Shown here piece by piece: positions 53,328 through 61,946 of a stretch of 64,000 bases of DNA. The notes under the pieces were generated by a model. The model did not search any database and was not told the origin of the DNA. It saw nothing but the letters and a program-made list of their open reading frames with translations. The position numbers and the translations under genes were made by a program. This DNA comes from Hirschia litorea. GTDB lineage: Bacteria > Pseudomonadota > Alphaproteobacteria > Caulobacterales > Hyphomonadaceae. The stretch is from contig NZ_JBHTBR010000009.1 in the NCBI RefSeq assembly GCF_042665075.1, positions 62,001 to 126,000 of the forward strand, given 5' to 3'. Position 1 is the first letter of the stretch; every line of letters starts with the position of its first letter.

Positions 53328-54495
53328 ACGAAAACATCACACGCCGTAAATACGCATCAAACATCGGCACGGTAAAATCAATATCGCCGTGCGCTTGGCT
53401 GTAAATCATACCCTTAGCAATAATTTTGGCGCGGCGAGGCCCCAGCTTTTGCATGGGTTCACCTAATTTCTCGGCCACATCAGAAGAGCGATAGGGCCCG
53501 CTGCCAAGACTAGCCATTGCAGCCACATATTCACGTTCCATTGGTGTTAAACGGTCCAAGCGGACTTTGAAAAAACCATCATCCAACCGTTGTTGCGCGG
53601 CCAAAGATGCAGCTTTCACATCTTCAATATCAATAGGGGAGTTGTCTGCGATATTCCACGCTTGATAGCCCCATTCTTGAAGAAAAAACGGATAGTTTTG
53701 CGTTTGGTCTAATATCAAATCTAACGCATCGGGCGTGATACTTTCGCCTTCTTCGCGGATAGGCTTGGCGATTGCACCGCGTGCTGCCACAGGATCCAAT
53801 GGACCAAGAGGGGGAAAGTCAAATAGGCGTTCAGCGTAGGATTTAGCATCTCCAGAAAGTGCAGCCACTTGAGGCAATCCGGCACCAAAGAAAATCACAG
53901 GCAATTGCTTTTGATTGACCCGATGAATTGCCACAATCAGCGCTGAATATTCTTCAGGATCAAGGTATTGCACCTCATCAATTAATAAACACCAGCCACG
54001 ACTCGCAGCTTCGGCTGCTTGCCCAAGACTTAGGAAAAGGTCAGTCAGGTCAAATTCCAGATTACCGCTATCAGCACTACCTTTTTCAGGGTCAACTGAA
54101 AGGCTCATATTGCCAAGTTTCACTTTAAATACAGATGCAAAACTGCGTAATACTCGACTTGTTTGGTATGCTGCTTCTTTTGCACTCTCAATCATTGAAA
54201 GTTTGCGCAAAGCTTGAAACACACGTGGATATAACAGATCTGCTAGCCGTTTATTTTCAGGCGCTTCTATAAACGACGTTACATAATCATGTTCTTGCGC
54301 CATCTGTTCTAATCGGTTGAGGAGTACAGTTTTACCTGTTCCGCGCAGTCCCAACATGATTTGAGATTTGTCATGACGACCCATCAAAATGCGTTGCAAT
54401 GCAATGTCTGCAGCATTGATAATGGGATCGCGTCCCACAAGCGCGGGCGGGGGAGACCCTGCACCGGGTGCAAAAGGATTGCGAACTGGGTCCAT
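53320..54495 (-). CDS. AAA-type ATPase (archaeal-ATPase/ORC-like)
   Basis: 391 residues from the ATG at 54495, with AGGAG seven bases upstream. N-terminal PALVGRDPIINAADIALQRI, Walker A MLGLRGTGKTVLLNRL, Walker B WCLLIDEVQYLDPEEYSALI, then sensor-like VIFFGAGLPQVAALSGDAKS. The C-terminal third is winged-helix-like (LTPMEREYVAAMASLGSGPY, SDVAEKLGEPMQ). Relatives are common on mobile DNA and plasmids with unknown clients. It is a single-gene unit. Confidence 0.85.
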   Translation of the reverse strand: MDPVRNPFAPGAGSPPPALVGRDPIINAADIALQRILMGRHDKSQIMLGLRGTGKTVLLNRLEQMAQEHDYVTSFIEAPENKRLADLLYPRVFQALRKLSMIESAKEAAYQTSRVLRSFASVFKVKLGNMSLSVDPEKGSADSGNLEFDLTDLFLSLGQAAEAASRGWCLLIDEVQYLDPEEYSALIVAIHRVNQKQLPVIFFGAGLPQVAALSGDAKSYAERLFDFPPLGPLDPVAARGAIAKPIREEGESITPDALDLILDQTQNYPFFLQEWGYQAWNIADNSPIDIEDVKAASLAAQQRLDDGFFKVRLDRLTPMEREYVAAMASLGSGPYRSSDVAEKLGEPMQKLGPRRAKIIAKGMIYSQAHGDIDFTVPMFDAYLRRVMFSSI

Positions 54496-54557
54496 AACAC
54501 GCTCCTGCGATATAGGCGTCAACATATCCGTCTACAGAGCATGTTTCCCAAATCTTC

Positions 54558-54575
54558 GCTAGCTGATTAGCTAGC
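54558..54575. other. Short perfect palindrome between flagellin and ATPase genes
   Basis: GCTAGCT-gatt-AGCTAGC, 63 bp before the ATPase start. Possible operator of the ATPase gene or part of a terminator for the flagellin transcript. The rest of the 230-bp spacer shows nothing else firm. Confidence 0.4.
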
Positions 54576-54725
54576 AAAATTGGGTGCTCTATATCAAATT
54601 TACCTAAGTATATCTCAATCGTGTTATATATGTATCAATTTTGGTATAGTTATAGGTGCCATACAAAATTTGGTTGTCATTTTATAACGTTATGGAGCAG
54701 AAAACAGATGTAATTGCTCGCAGGT

Positions 54726-56924
54726 TTACCTCTTGAAGAGTGAGAGCAAAAATGTGGGTTGTGCATTCGCGATGGATAAAGACTGAACTGCAAGTTTTTC
54801 TTTGATTTGCAATGCTTCAAAACGATGCGCCAGTTTGCCTAGATCAGCGTCCACAAGGTTACCAAGGTTGGTCGTTAGCTGGTCTTGGATTTTCATTTCC
54901 ATAGTATTTGAAATGGAAATGGCGTTATGGCGTGTTGCGTAATATTGGGATTGGCGTATGACGCGCGCTTGAGCAGCATCAACAAGCTTCAATGTTTGAG
55001 CAGCGTCTGTAAAATTATTTAGGGTGGCATCTTTTAAGGATAAACCCGCTAGACCGCTTGTACGGGTGTTCTTTTCGCGAATGGGAATTGAACCACCTGT
55101 AATGCTATCGAGGACCTCAACTTTCGTAACCGTTTCCCAGCTAACATCAACATCATCTTCAACTACCATAGAATTGGATACACTGGCCAAAGTTTTAGAG
55201 CTAGCATGTGTCGTGAAATTTGTACCATCCCAATTCATCATAACCGATTGTACAGAATCGGTAGTTTCTCCAGCGCCGCCCGGATCAATAGTGACGTTGG
55301 TACGCGCAATAACCGCAACCTCGAAAATGCTGCCAGGTATGGCGGGGAGGTCGCGATTTAGGGCGTGAGAGACGCTGTCACCGACAAGACCTGTTGAGCT
55401 GTAACTGTCTAATATTTGTTCATTCCAATTTGTCCCGTCAAACCAACGCATAACGTGTTCAGTTTCTGCTTCAAAGGGTGTACCCGCAGTGCCAATTGGA
55501 GAAATATTTAGATCAGCTTTGAAGCGGCTTCCTGTAGAGCCAAGTGTATTTATGAAGGATGTATTGTGCGTATTAAATGAAATATTGCTGCTCGTGAGAG
55601 AAGCTGTGGCACTAGTTACAGTGCCGGGGTGTGTGCTGGCTTCACCATTATGTTCTGTTGTGAGATCAAGGCGTAAGCGTGCATGTTCAAAATCACGATT
55701 CGCAGCCGCTGGTTCTGGAACTGTGAGAGAGAAGGGGAGGTCTATATCGCCCGTCACAACGCTCCTTGGTGAATTTAAGCTTCCTGTATTTGCGATGGAT
55801 GTCCAATTCCCAGTAGACTCATCAAGCACGTCATAATGAACAATATAGTCAAAACCTGCTTCCGTGACGCCTGGGTAATCATCCGGGATGGTAATATTGC
55901 TCGATATGACGCCATTTTTTTCTGTTGGAAAATTGGAGGTAGACGCGCTTAAAGATAACGCTCCAAATCCGTTCACACGTCCTATCTGTGTGGATGTCCA
56001 GTCTTTTTCTCCCCAATGTGCCAGTAAAATAGCCGACCCTTCTTGAGAATTATCTGAACTTGGCGCTCCATTGGCTGTAACATTTTCAATGTCATCACCA
56101 TCTGGCCAAGGATACACGCCTTGATATTCCGCGTATATTTCAACTGCGCGGGCGTTCAATGGAATGTCTGGCACGACGCCAGACGCACTCGCTACGTAAG
56201 CAGGGTCAAGAGGACCTGGGCCAATTATTGTTTCAGGGGAGGTCGGAATTGAACTCACTAAAGGTGTTCCACCTGCGCCCAGTTCTAAATCTGTCCAAGT
56301 ATTTCCTACCATATATCGCATACGATAGGTTACATCGCCTTCAATGCGCTCACTTTGTAAGCCGCTACCTTTAAAAGCTAGGTTTAGCTCTATGGTTTCA
56401 CCTGGGATAGGTTCTCCAATAGTGCGACTGTCAGGCCCCATATGCACAGGTGCTAAACCCGAAGGTAGATGGCGTGTTCCAATGTTAAGGAAATTTGATT
56501 CATTGCTATCAAGAAGGTTGATACCATCAAAGCTGGCCATGCCTACAATGTCATCAATATATTGCTTCAGCTTTTCAAATTCGTTGGCGTAGGCCTGTCT
56601 TTGAGAAGAGGTGAGGGATATATCCGATGCAGCGAGTGCCAGCTCTTTCATTTCTATTAAAATATCTGATACCGCTTCACTACCTGCGATGGTGGTGTCT
56701 AAAATACTAAGTGAGCGGTCTCTGGCTTGGTCTAATGTGTTGAGACTTTGAATATCGGCCCTTATATCTTGGGCAATAGCATATATCGCGCCATTATCTT
56801 TAGCAGATGAAATTGCTAAACCTGACGAGATTATCTTTTGTGTTTCTAGTAATTCTTTGTGGGTGGCGTTAAATGTCTGCAAAGCGACCGCTTGGCCAGT
56901 ATTTGTGTTTATAGAAAACGTCAT
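54726..56924 (-). CDS. Very large flagellin
   Basis: 732 residues from the ATG at 56924 (family start MTFSINTNTGQAVALQTFNA). The N-terminal D0/D1 part (residues 1-170) has KIISSGLAISSAKDNGAIYA, then IQSLNTLDQARDRSLSILDT; the C-terminal part (last 105) has SGLAGLSLKDATLNNF, ISISNTMEMKIQDQLTTNLG and ALQIKEKLAVQSLSIANAQP. Between them are about 450 residues of Thr/Ser/Gly-rich beta sequence with repeated 'MRWFDGTNW' or 'YMVGNTWTD'-like units, so the filament subunit is roughly twice the usual alphaproteobacterial size. No other flagellar gene is nearby. Confidence 0.92.
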   Translation of the reverse strand: MTFSINTNTGQAVALQTFNATHKELLETQKIISSGLAISSAKDNGAIYAIAQDIRADIQSLNTLDQARDRSLSILDTTIAGSEAVSDILIEMKELALAASDISLTSSQRQAYANEFEKLKQYIDDIVGMASFDGINLLDSNESNFLNIGTRHLPSGLAPVHMGPDSRTIGEPIPGETIELNLAFKGSGLQSERIEGDVTYRMRYMVGNTWTDLELGAGGTPLVSSIPTSPETIIGPGPLDPAYVASASGVVPDIPLNARAVEIYAEYQGVYPWPDGDDIENVTANGAPSSDNSQEGSAILLAHWGEKDWTSTQIGRVNGFGALSLSASTSNFPTEKNGVISSNITIPDDYPGVTEAGFDYIVHYDVLDESTGNWTSIANTGSLNSPRSVVTGDIDLPFSLTVPEPAAANRDFEHARLRLDLTTEHNGEASTHPGTVTSATASLTSSNISFNTHNTSFINTLGSTGSRFKADLNISPIGTAGTPFEAETEHVMRWFDGTNWNEQILDSYSSTGLVGDSVSHALNRDLPAIPGSIFEVAVIARTNVTIDPGGAGETTDSVQSVMMNWDGTNFTTHASSKTLASVSNSMVVEDDVDVSWETVTKVEVLDSITGGSIPIREKNTRTSGLAGLSLKDATLNNFTDAAQTLKLVDAAQARVIRQSQYYATRHNAISISNTMEMKIQDQLTTNLGNLVDADLGKLAHRFEALQIKEKLAVQSLSIANAQPTFLLSLFKR

Positions 56925-57057
56925 GATGACTACCCTTTTTACGGGGTAGACATCATGGTCCTCAAAACAGACAAACTTTCTCACGCTTGGACATGCTAAA
57001 GTTACGTCCCCCCAAGGAAAGAATAGATCAGCTAACCTAGCTATTGTACTGGGGGTG

Positions 57058-57085
57058 AACCCTTAAGAAATTCTAATTAAGGGTT
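57058..57085 (-). terminator. Hairpin overlapping the response regulator stop
   Basis: Arms AACCCTTAA / TTAAGGGTT with a ten-base loop; the stop codon of the regulator lies within one arm. It separates the two-component operon from the flagellin gene. Confidence 0.6.
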
Positions 57086-57703
57086 AATACCTGTCTCGCG
57101 TAGTTGGCGGCGTAGTTGTACAATTTCATTCAATTGGGTGGCTTCTAATTTTTCCATCACGTTTTTACGATGAAATTCAATCGTTTTGACAGACAATTCC
57201 AATTCACGGGCGATGTGTTTGTTGCCCATACCATCGCTAAGAAGAAAAAATACTTCACGTTCTCTATTCGTTAAACGCTCAATCTTTACTTCCAGTATTT
57301 GTCTGTGTTCATGCAGCTGGAAGCGGGCTTCTGATTCCAGATATGCTGCTGCCAAACGATTTAAGAGGTGGGCGTTGTCTATTGGCTTCTCAATAAAATC
57401 AAACGCACCATCCTTTAGAGCGTTAACCGCCATGGGGATGTCCCCAAATCCGGTGATAAAAATCATGGGTGGCAAATAGGGGCGTGTACGTAGAGTTTCT
57501 AGCAGGCTTAGTCCCAACGCATCTTTCAAATGAACGTCAACAATTAAAGCACAAGGGGCAGTAAAATTAACGTGCTTTAAGAAGGTTTCCAGATTCAAGA
57601 AGCCATTGACGGCATAGCCAGCGTTCGTAACAACCCACTCAATAGCCTCAAGCGATGATGTGTCATCATCAATGACATAGATTTGTTTAACACTAATTGT
57701 CAT
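57077..57703 (-). CDS. FixJ/NarL-family response regulator
   Basis: 208 residues. Receiver: acidic pocket IYVIDDDTSS, phosphoacceptor Asp56 in ALIVDVHL, Thr in MIFITGFGD and Lys in FIEKPID. Output: LuxR-type HTH with LTNREREVFFLLSDGMGNKH, then IARELELSVKTIEFHRKNVM. The receiver wording (GFGDIPMAVNALKDGAFDFI) is that of FixJ/TodT regulators. It overlaps the kinase stop by four bases (ATGA). The large flagellin gene, 150 bp downstream on the same strand, is a candidate target. Confidence 0.95.
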   Translation of the reverse strand: MTISVKQIYVIDDDTSSLEAIEWVVTNAGYAVNGFLNLETFLKHVNFTAPCALIVDVHLKDALGLSLLETLRTRPYLPPMIFITGFGDIPMAVNALKDGAFDFIEKPIDNAHLLNRLAAAYLESEARFQLHEHRQILEVKIERLTNREREVFFLLSDGMGNKHIARELELSVKTIEFHRKNVMEKLEATQLNEIVQLRRQLRETGINP

Positions 57704-59463
57704 GATATCTCTATTGGGATGAAGAGGGATGCAACAGTGTGCGTTCCATTGCGACGTTTTATTTCAAGATGACCGTTATGGGTCTCTAATATCGAACGTA
57801 CAATGGCGAGACCCAATCCCATACCTTCTTGTTTTTCTGTCACTAAAATCGCTTTGGCCGTATCAAATGGCGCTATTTTATCAAGCTTTCCATTATCTAT
57901 GACATTCACTCTCAGCATGTCGCAGTTTGTTTCCATAAAGACATCCACATGACCTTTGTGGTGAGATGTTGCTTGCGCAGCATTGCGCACCAAATTGAAA
58001 ATGCACTGCTGAAGCTGGTTTTTGTCACCGTGAATTTGCACAAAATTTTCAGGATAATGTATTTTCAAGCTTGTCCCATGCCTATTGGCTTCAAGGGTGA
58101 GCAATTCCTTGATTTCGTGACATAAAAGCTCACTGGAAAATAACTCATGAGAGCCTTTTCCGCGTTTAACAAAGCTTCGAATACGCTCTGTTTCGTGCAT
58201 GATACGGTTTAGTTGATCGAGTGCCTTACCTAAAGGGGGCTCAAGGGTATCTACTTCTACTCCGGTGCTCGCTAATCTTTTGCACTCGGTAATATACATA
58301 TTAGCTGCGCTGACAGGCGTTGCGATTTCATGAGCTAGCGAAGCTCCCAATTCTCCAATTGAGGTGAGGCGGTCCATAGCCGCAAATTGTGTAAGCTGCT
58401 CTCTACGTTCTTGTTCTTTAGAAAAATTTGAAGTGGCATAAGCGCCTATGGCTAGCGCAATCAGGGCTTCTAAAATGACCAAGAATTGTATATCTGTGCG
58501 AATTTCTAGAGACGTTGGATATAATACGAGCAGCACGCTTGCGGACATGCAGAGTATAAAAATCATCGCCGTGCTAGCTGTTATTCCATATCGAAAGCTA
58601 ATCCAGATAAGAGGAATAGACATTGGATAGGCACTTATTATCGGTGACCATAATAGCGTAAGGTAACTAATGCTCGCGCCAACGAGGATGGCAAAAGCCA
58701 CCTCCAACCAAAATTCTTTCTTTCGGAATAAACGCTTTTCAAGAGCTAATTGGTTTTCAAAGAATGCATGCTTACCTGAGGCCCGTATGCGTACAGGATT
58801 AAATATTAGCAAAAGGAGGGGGGCGAACATTAAGATGCCGATCGCATCCCCGATGCCAAATGTAATGTAAGCTTTCAAGGCATGAGAGATAGGAACACTG
58901 CCACTTAAAACGGGCACGGCCATTGATATCGACCCCGCCAAAAAGGGAGCAGAAATTCCACAAAAACCCAACCAGAGAAGGGCTTTTAAGCTCACAAGAG
59001 GGAAGGTGATATACCCTTTGTCTTTGAGAAATTTTATAAACAAACCATATATGATGGGGGGTGCACTTATCCCAATGATATAGCTGCTCCAATGTGGCAG
59101 TAAGTCGGTTCCGCTACCGATTAAGTATTGAGCTGTAACCTCACATACTGCTGCGGCAATCGCAAAACGTGGCCCCAAAATAACAATTAAAAAGAAGCGT
59201 AACCCTGCAGGTGGGTAACATAAGCTAAAGGCGGATAATCCATGTAAATATCCTGCCACTTCAAATAGAACAGCATATGCGAAGGTATAGCAGATACAAA
59301 TTGCAAGAAGCAACAAAGGGTCAGGCAGTGGTCCTATATATTTTAGAAACGACTTGCGTTGTGATAAGACCTCTGTGCCCTGAACGGCGTATTTGCGCTT
59401 GTTTTGCACAGATTTACAATGTCCCCAACACTGATTTATTCCCGTATAAATTGTTAAGGGCAA
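57700..59463 (-). CDS. MASE1-domain sensor histidine kinase
   Basis: Up to 587 residues; the TTG at 59463 is uncertain and an in-frame GTG lies at 59409. About eight membrane segments form a MASE1 sensor (SAFSLCYPPAGLRFFLIVIL, GSGTDLLPHWSSYIIG, KAYITFGIGDAIGILMFAPL). Then HisKA with LGASLAHEIATPVSAANMYI, N-box IFNLVRNAAQATSHH and G-box GMGLGLAIVRSILETHNGHL. No PAS or HAMP domain. It phosphorylates the FixJ-like regulator coded next. The signal sensed by MASE1 is not known. Confidence 0.9.
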   Translation of the reverse strand: MPLTIYTGINQCWGHCKSVQNKRKYAVQGTEVLSQRKSFLKYIGPLPDPLLLLAICICYTFAYAVLFEVAGYLHGLSAFSLCYPPAGLRFFLIVILGPRFAIAAAVCEVTAQYLIGSGTDLLPHWSSYIIGISAPPIIYGLFIKFLKDKGYITFPLVSLKALLWLGFCGISAPFLAGSISMAVPVLSGSVPISHALKAYITFGIGDAIGILMFAPLLLLIFNPVRIRASGKHAFFENQLALEKRLFRKKEFWLEVAFAILVGASISYLTLLWSPIISAYPMSIPLIWISFRYGITASTAMIFILCMSASVLLVLYPTSLEIRTDIQFLVILEALIALAIGAYATSNFSKEQERREQLTQFAAMDRLTSIGELGASLAHEIATPVSAANMYITECKRLASTGVEVDTLEPPLGKALDQLNRIMHETERIRSFVKRGKGSHELFSSELLCHEIKELLTLEANRHGTSLKIHYPENFVQIHGDKNQLQQCIFNLVRNAAQATSHHKGHVDVFMETNCDMLRVNVIDNGKLDKIAPFDTAKAILVTEKQEGMGLGLAIVRSILETHNGHLEIKRRNGTHTVASLFIPIEIS

Positions 59464-59595
59464 ACTTTAAATATATCAATGCTCTTTATGCTGAGCACGG
59501 AATTTCGTTGCGAGCCATTATCTGTTTCTGGACTCAATAGCTCATCCACACCTATAGACCATGCCAAGCGTGTGTGATTCCCAATTGAGAAATGT

Positions 59596-61179
59596 ATGAG
59601 TATCGTCGGTGTTAATGTCGAGAACGTCTCCAAGCGTTTGAAAACACAGCGTTTAAAAGCACTGTCGGATGCCGCGCGTCCAAATCTGTCTCACGAAGAT
59701 GATGCTCTTGCCGCCAATGCAAATTTCACTATCGGGCAATGCTTGTTGGAGCAGGGCAAGGTGGGGCAAGCAGTTGAGTATCTGAAAACAGCCGCTCTAA
59801 AGGCAAGGCAGAATGCGCAATATCTTTGCTTACTGGCAAAAGCTGAATTGATGTTGCGCAATGATGCTCAAGCCCAAAAAGCGGCTCAGTCTGCCTTAGA
59901 TGCTTGTACTGATACGGATGCTCACACACTGAATATCCTTGGATATGTGTTCTCTCGCTTGGGTAATCATCAAACGGCGCTTGGCCTTTTTGAGTGCGCC
60001 GTATCTTTGGCACCTAATATAATTGAGTTTCGCGACAATCTGGTGCGCACTTATGTATTCTTTGGTCGTAAAGAAGAAGCCATTATCCAGTTTGAGGCGA
60101 TTTTAAAGCTCAATCCAGCTCATGGCAAAGCGCATTTGGGGATGGCCGAGTTAAAGACCTGGACCAAAGAGAGCAACCATATCCCGCGCCTGACAAAAGC
60201 TCTCACACAAACCAAAAGCAAGATTGAGCAAATCCGTATCCGTTTTGCTCTGGCAAAAGAGTGTGAGGATTTAAACCGGTCAAATGATGCATTTGATCAT
60301 TTATATGCTGCAAACAAAGACTTCTTCGTTAGCGCCAAGTTTGACATTCAAAACGATTTGCAGCTCATGCAGTCTTTTCAGGATATTTACACAGACCAGC
60401 TGAAACAACAGCAATCCAGCATAGAGGAGGGGCCATTATTTGTTGTCGGTATTCCGCGTACAGGCACAACACTCGTGGACCGCATCTTAACTGCACATCC
60501 CCGCGTAGACGGCGCAGGTGAGTTGCAATCAATGCCCTTGGCGGTGAAGCAGGCATCTAAAACACATTCCAAAATTGTGCTTGATTTGGAGACAATCCAA
60601 AAAGCAGGCAATGCGTTTATAGAAGATGTTGGCCGCGCCTATATCGAGAATGCACGCTTATATTCGCACGTTCAAAACAGTAGTGTTTTTACAGATAAAT
60701 TGCCGCTTAACTTTCTCTATGCCGGCTTTATTCTTAAAGCGCTTCCACGCGCTAAAATGGTGTGTTTGCGTCGCAATCCAATGGATACAGTTTGGAGCAA
60801 TTACAAACACTTATTCGCAGGCGGCGCGCGCTATCACACATATTCCTATGATTTAATGAGTATCGCCAAATTCTATTTGGGATATCTGAAGATCACACAG
60901 TTTTGGCAACAAGAGTTTCCAGACCGTTTCCTGATAGTCGATTATGAAAACATTGTTGCAGATCAAAAAGCGCAAACTTCAAAATTGCTCAGTCATTGCG
61001 GGTTAAACTGGGAAGAGGGGTGTTTGGACTTTCATACCTCAACCAAAGCCGTAGCAACTCCCAGTGCCAGCCAAGTTCGCCAACCACTATATAATAACTC
61101 CATCGGAAAGTGGAAACGCTATGCTGACCAGCTAGAACCCGTCCGTGCCTTCTTTGAAGAGAAGGGGGTGGATGTTTAA
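59596..61179 (+). CDS. TPR-sulfotransferase fusion
   Basis: 527 residues. Residues about 40-250 hold five to six TPR units (LGYVFSRLGNHQTALGLFEC, RTYVFFGRKEEAIIQFEAIL). Residues about 280-520 are a Sulfotransferase_3 domain: PAPS 5'-phosphate loop VVGIPRTGTTLVDRIL (285-293 core) and 3'-phosphate segment LRRNPMDTVWSNYKHLF. It should transfer sulfate from PAPS to a glycan, lipid or protein tyrosine. TPR-sulfotransferases are frequent in marine alphaproteobacteria and planctomycetes. Its end overlaps the convergent doc gene by four bases. Confidence 0.92.
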   Translation: MSIVGVNVENVSKRLKTQRLKALSDAARPNLSHEDDALAANANFTIGQCLLEQGKVGQAVEYLKTAALKARQNAQYLCLLAKAELMLRNDAQAQKAAQSALDACTDTDAHTLNILGYVFSRLGNHQTALGLFECAVSLAPNIIEFRDNLVRTYVFFGRKEEAIIQFEAILKLNPAHGKAHLGMAELKTWTKESNHIPRLTKALTQTKSKIEQIRIRFALAKECEDLNRSNDAFDHLYAANKDFFVSAKFDIQNDLQLMQSFQDIYTDQLKQQQSSIEEGPLFVVGIPRTGTTLVDRILTAHPRVDGAGELQSMPLAVKQASKTHSKIVLDLETIQKAGNAFIEDVGRAYIENARLYSHVQNSSVFTDKLPLNFLYAGFILKALPRAKMVCLRRNPMDTVWSNYKHLFAGGARYHTYSYDLMSIAKFYLGYLKITQFWQQEFPDRFLIVDYENIVADQKAQTSKLLSHCGLNWEEGCLDFHTSTKAVATPSASQVRQPLYNNSIGKWKRYADQLEPVRAFFEEKGVDV

Positions 61180-61553
61180 AATTTCTGCGTATTGGCCTCA
61201 AGCCATGGTTTTAAATGTGCGAAGTCCATTTGTTTTTGATCAAAACGCGCATAAATGAACGAGATTATTTCATTTGGTCGCGCAGTGATGGTTTTGCCAT
61301 TCAGACCTAAAAATAGATCAAGCGACATAAACGCTGTGCGTTTATTGCCATCAATAAAGGGATGGTTTTGAGACATGCTCTCCCAAAACGCGGCTGCTTC
61401 AGAGATTAAACCATCATAATAACCTGATTGTGGACGCGCTATTGCAGCTTCTAAGCCAGCTTGATCTCGAATGCCGAATGATCCCCCATAACGTTCAATC
61501 TGCACGTGATGGATATCAAGAATATCCTCTAGGTTTAGATAGTCATGACTCAT
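61176..61553 (-). CDS. doc: Doc-type toxin (Fic/Doc family)
   Basis: 125 residues, full length. The Fic/Doc motif HPFIDGNKRTA (64-74) is intact. N-terminal HHVQIERYGGSFGIRDQAGL, then LEAAIARPQSGYY, is the usual Doc opening. Doc toxins phosphorylate EF-Tu and stop translation. The ATG overlaps the antitoxin stop (ATGA). On a plasmid the pair would act as an addiction module. Confidence 0.95.
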   Translation of the reverse strand: MSHDYLNLEDILDIHHVQIERYGGSFGIRDQAGLEAAIARPQSGYYDGLISEAAAFWESMSQNHPFIDGNKRTAFMSLDLFLGLNGKTITARPNEIISFIYARFDQKQMDFAHLKPWLEANTQKF

Positions 61554-61795
61554 TTAGCCAATTCTTTATACACATCGTCAAAGCGTTCAAAACTCTCGTT
61601 TTTAAGTGCATCTAGCTTTGCTTTGCGGGCGTTGGTTTCATCCATGGATTTGAGGCGGTTATATTCATCAATATCCAAAAGCACATGTGATTTATGCCCG
61701 TGCTTTTGTATGCCAATGGGGATTTTGCGGGCCTCATCAAGAAAACGTCCCGCATTATTTTGAAACTCCGTTGATGTCACAAACTTTAAATCCAT
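61550..61795 (-). CDS. phd: Phd/YefM-type antitoxin
   Basis: 81 residues. N-terminal fold VTSTEFQNNAGRFLDEARKI, then PIGIQKHGHKSHVLLDIDEY, is the DNA-binding Phd/YefM dimer domain; the charged C-terminus (NESFERFDDVYKELAK) would neutralise Doc. Antitoxin first, toxin second, overlapping by four bases; the operon is probably self-repressed at the promoter in 61796-61860. Confidence 0.93.
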   Translation of the reverse strand: MDLKFVTSTEFQNNAGRFLDEARKIPIGIQKHGHKSHVLLDIDEYNRLKSMDETNARKAKLDALKNESFERFDDVYKELAK

Positions 61796-61946
61796 GGTCG
61801 CCTCCTGTTAGAATGAACGCAGTAAATCCCTATTATAGCTAAAATAGCTAATATCAGCAACCAAACCTCCACACTCTCGCCATTATATGCAATTGTACTT
61901 TACGCTTATGTCATGCTTATGTGGCGTACGGGGTGGGAAGCTACAT

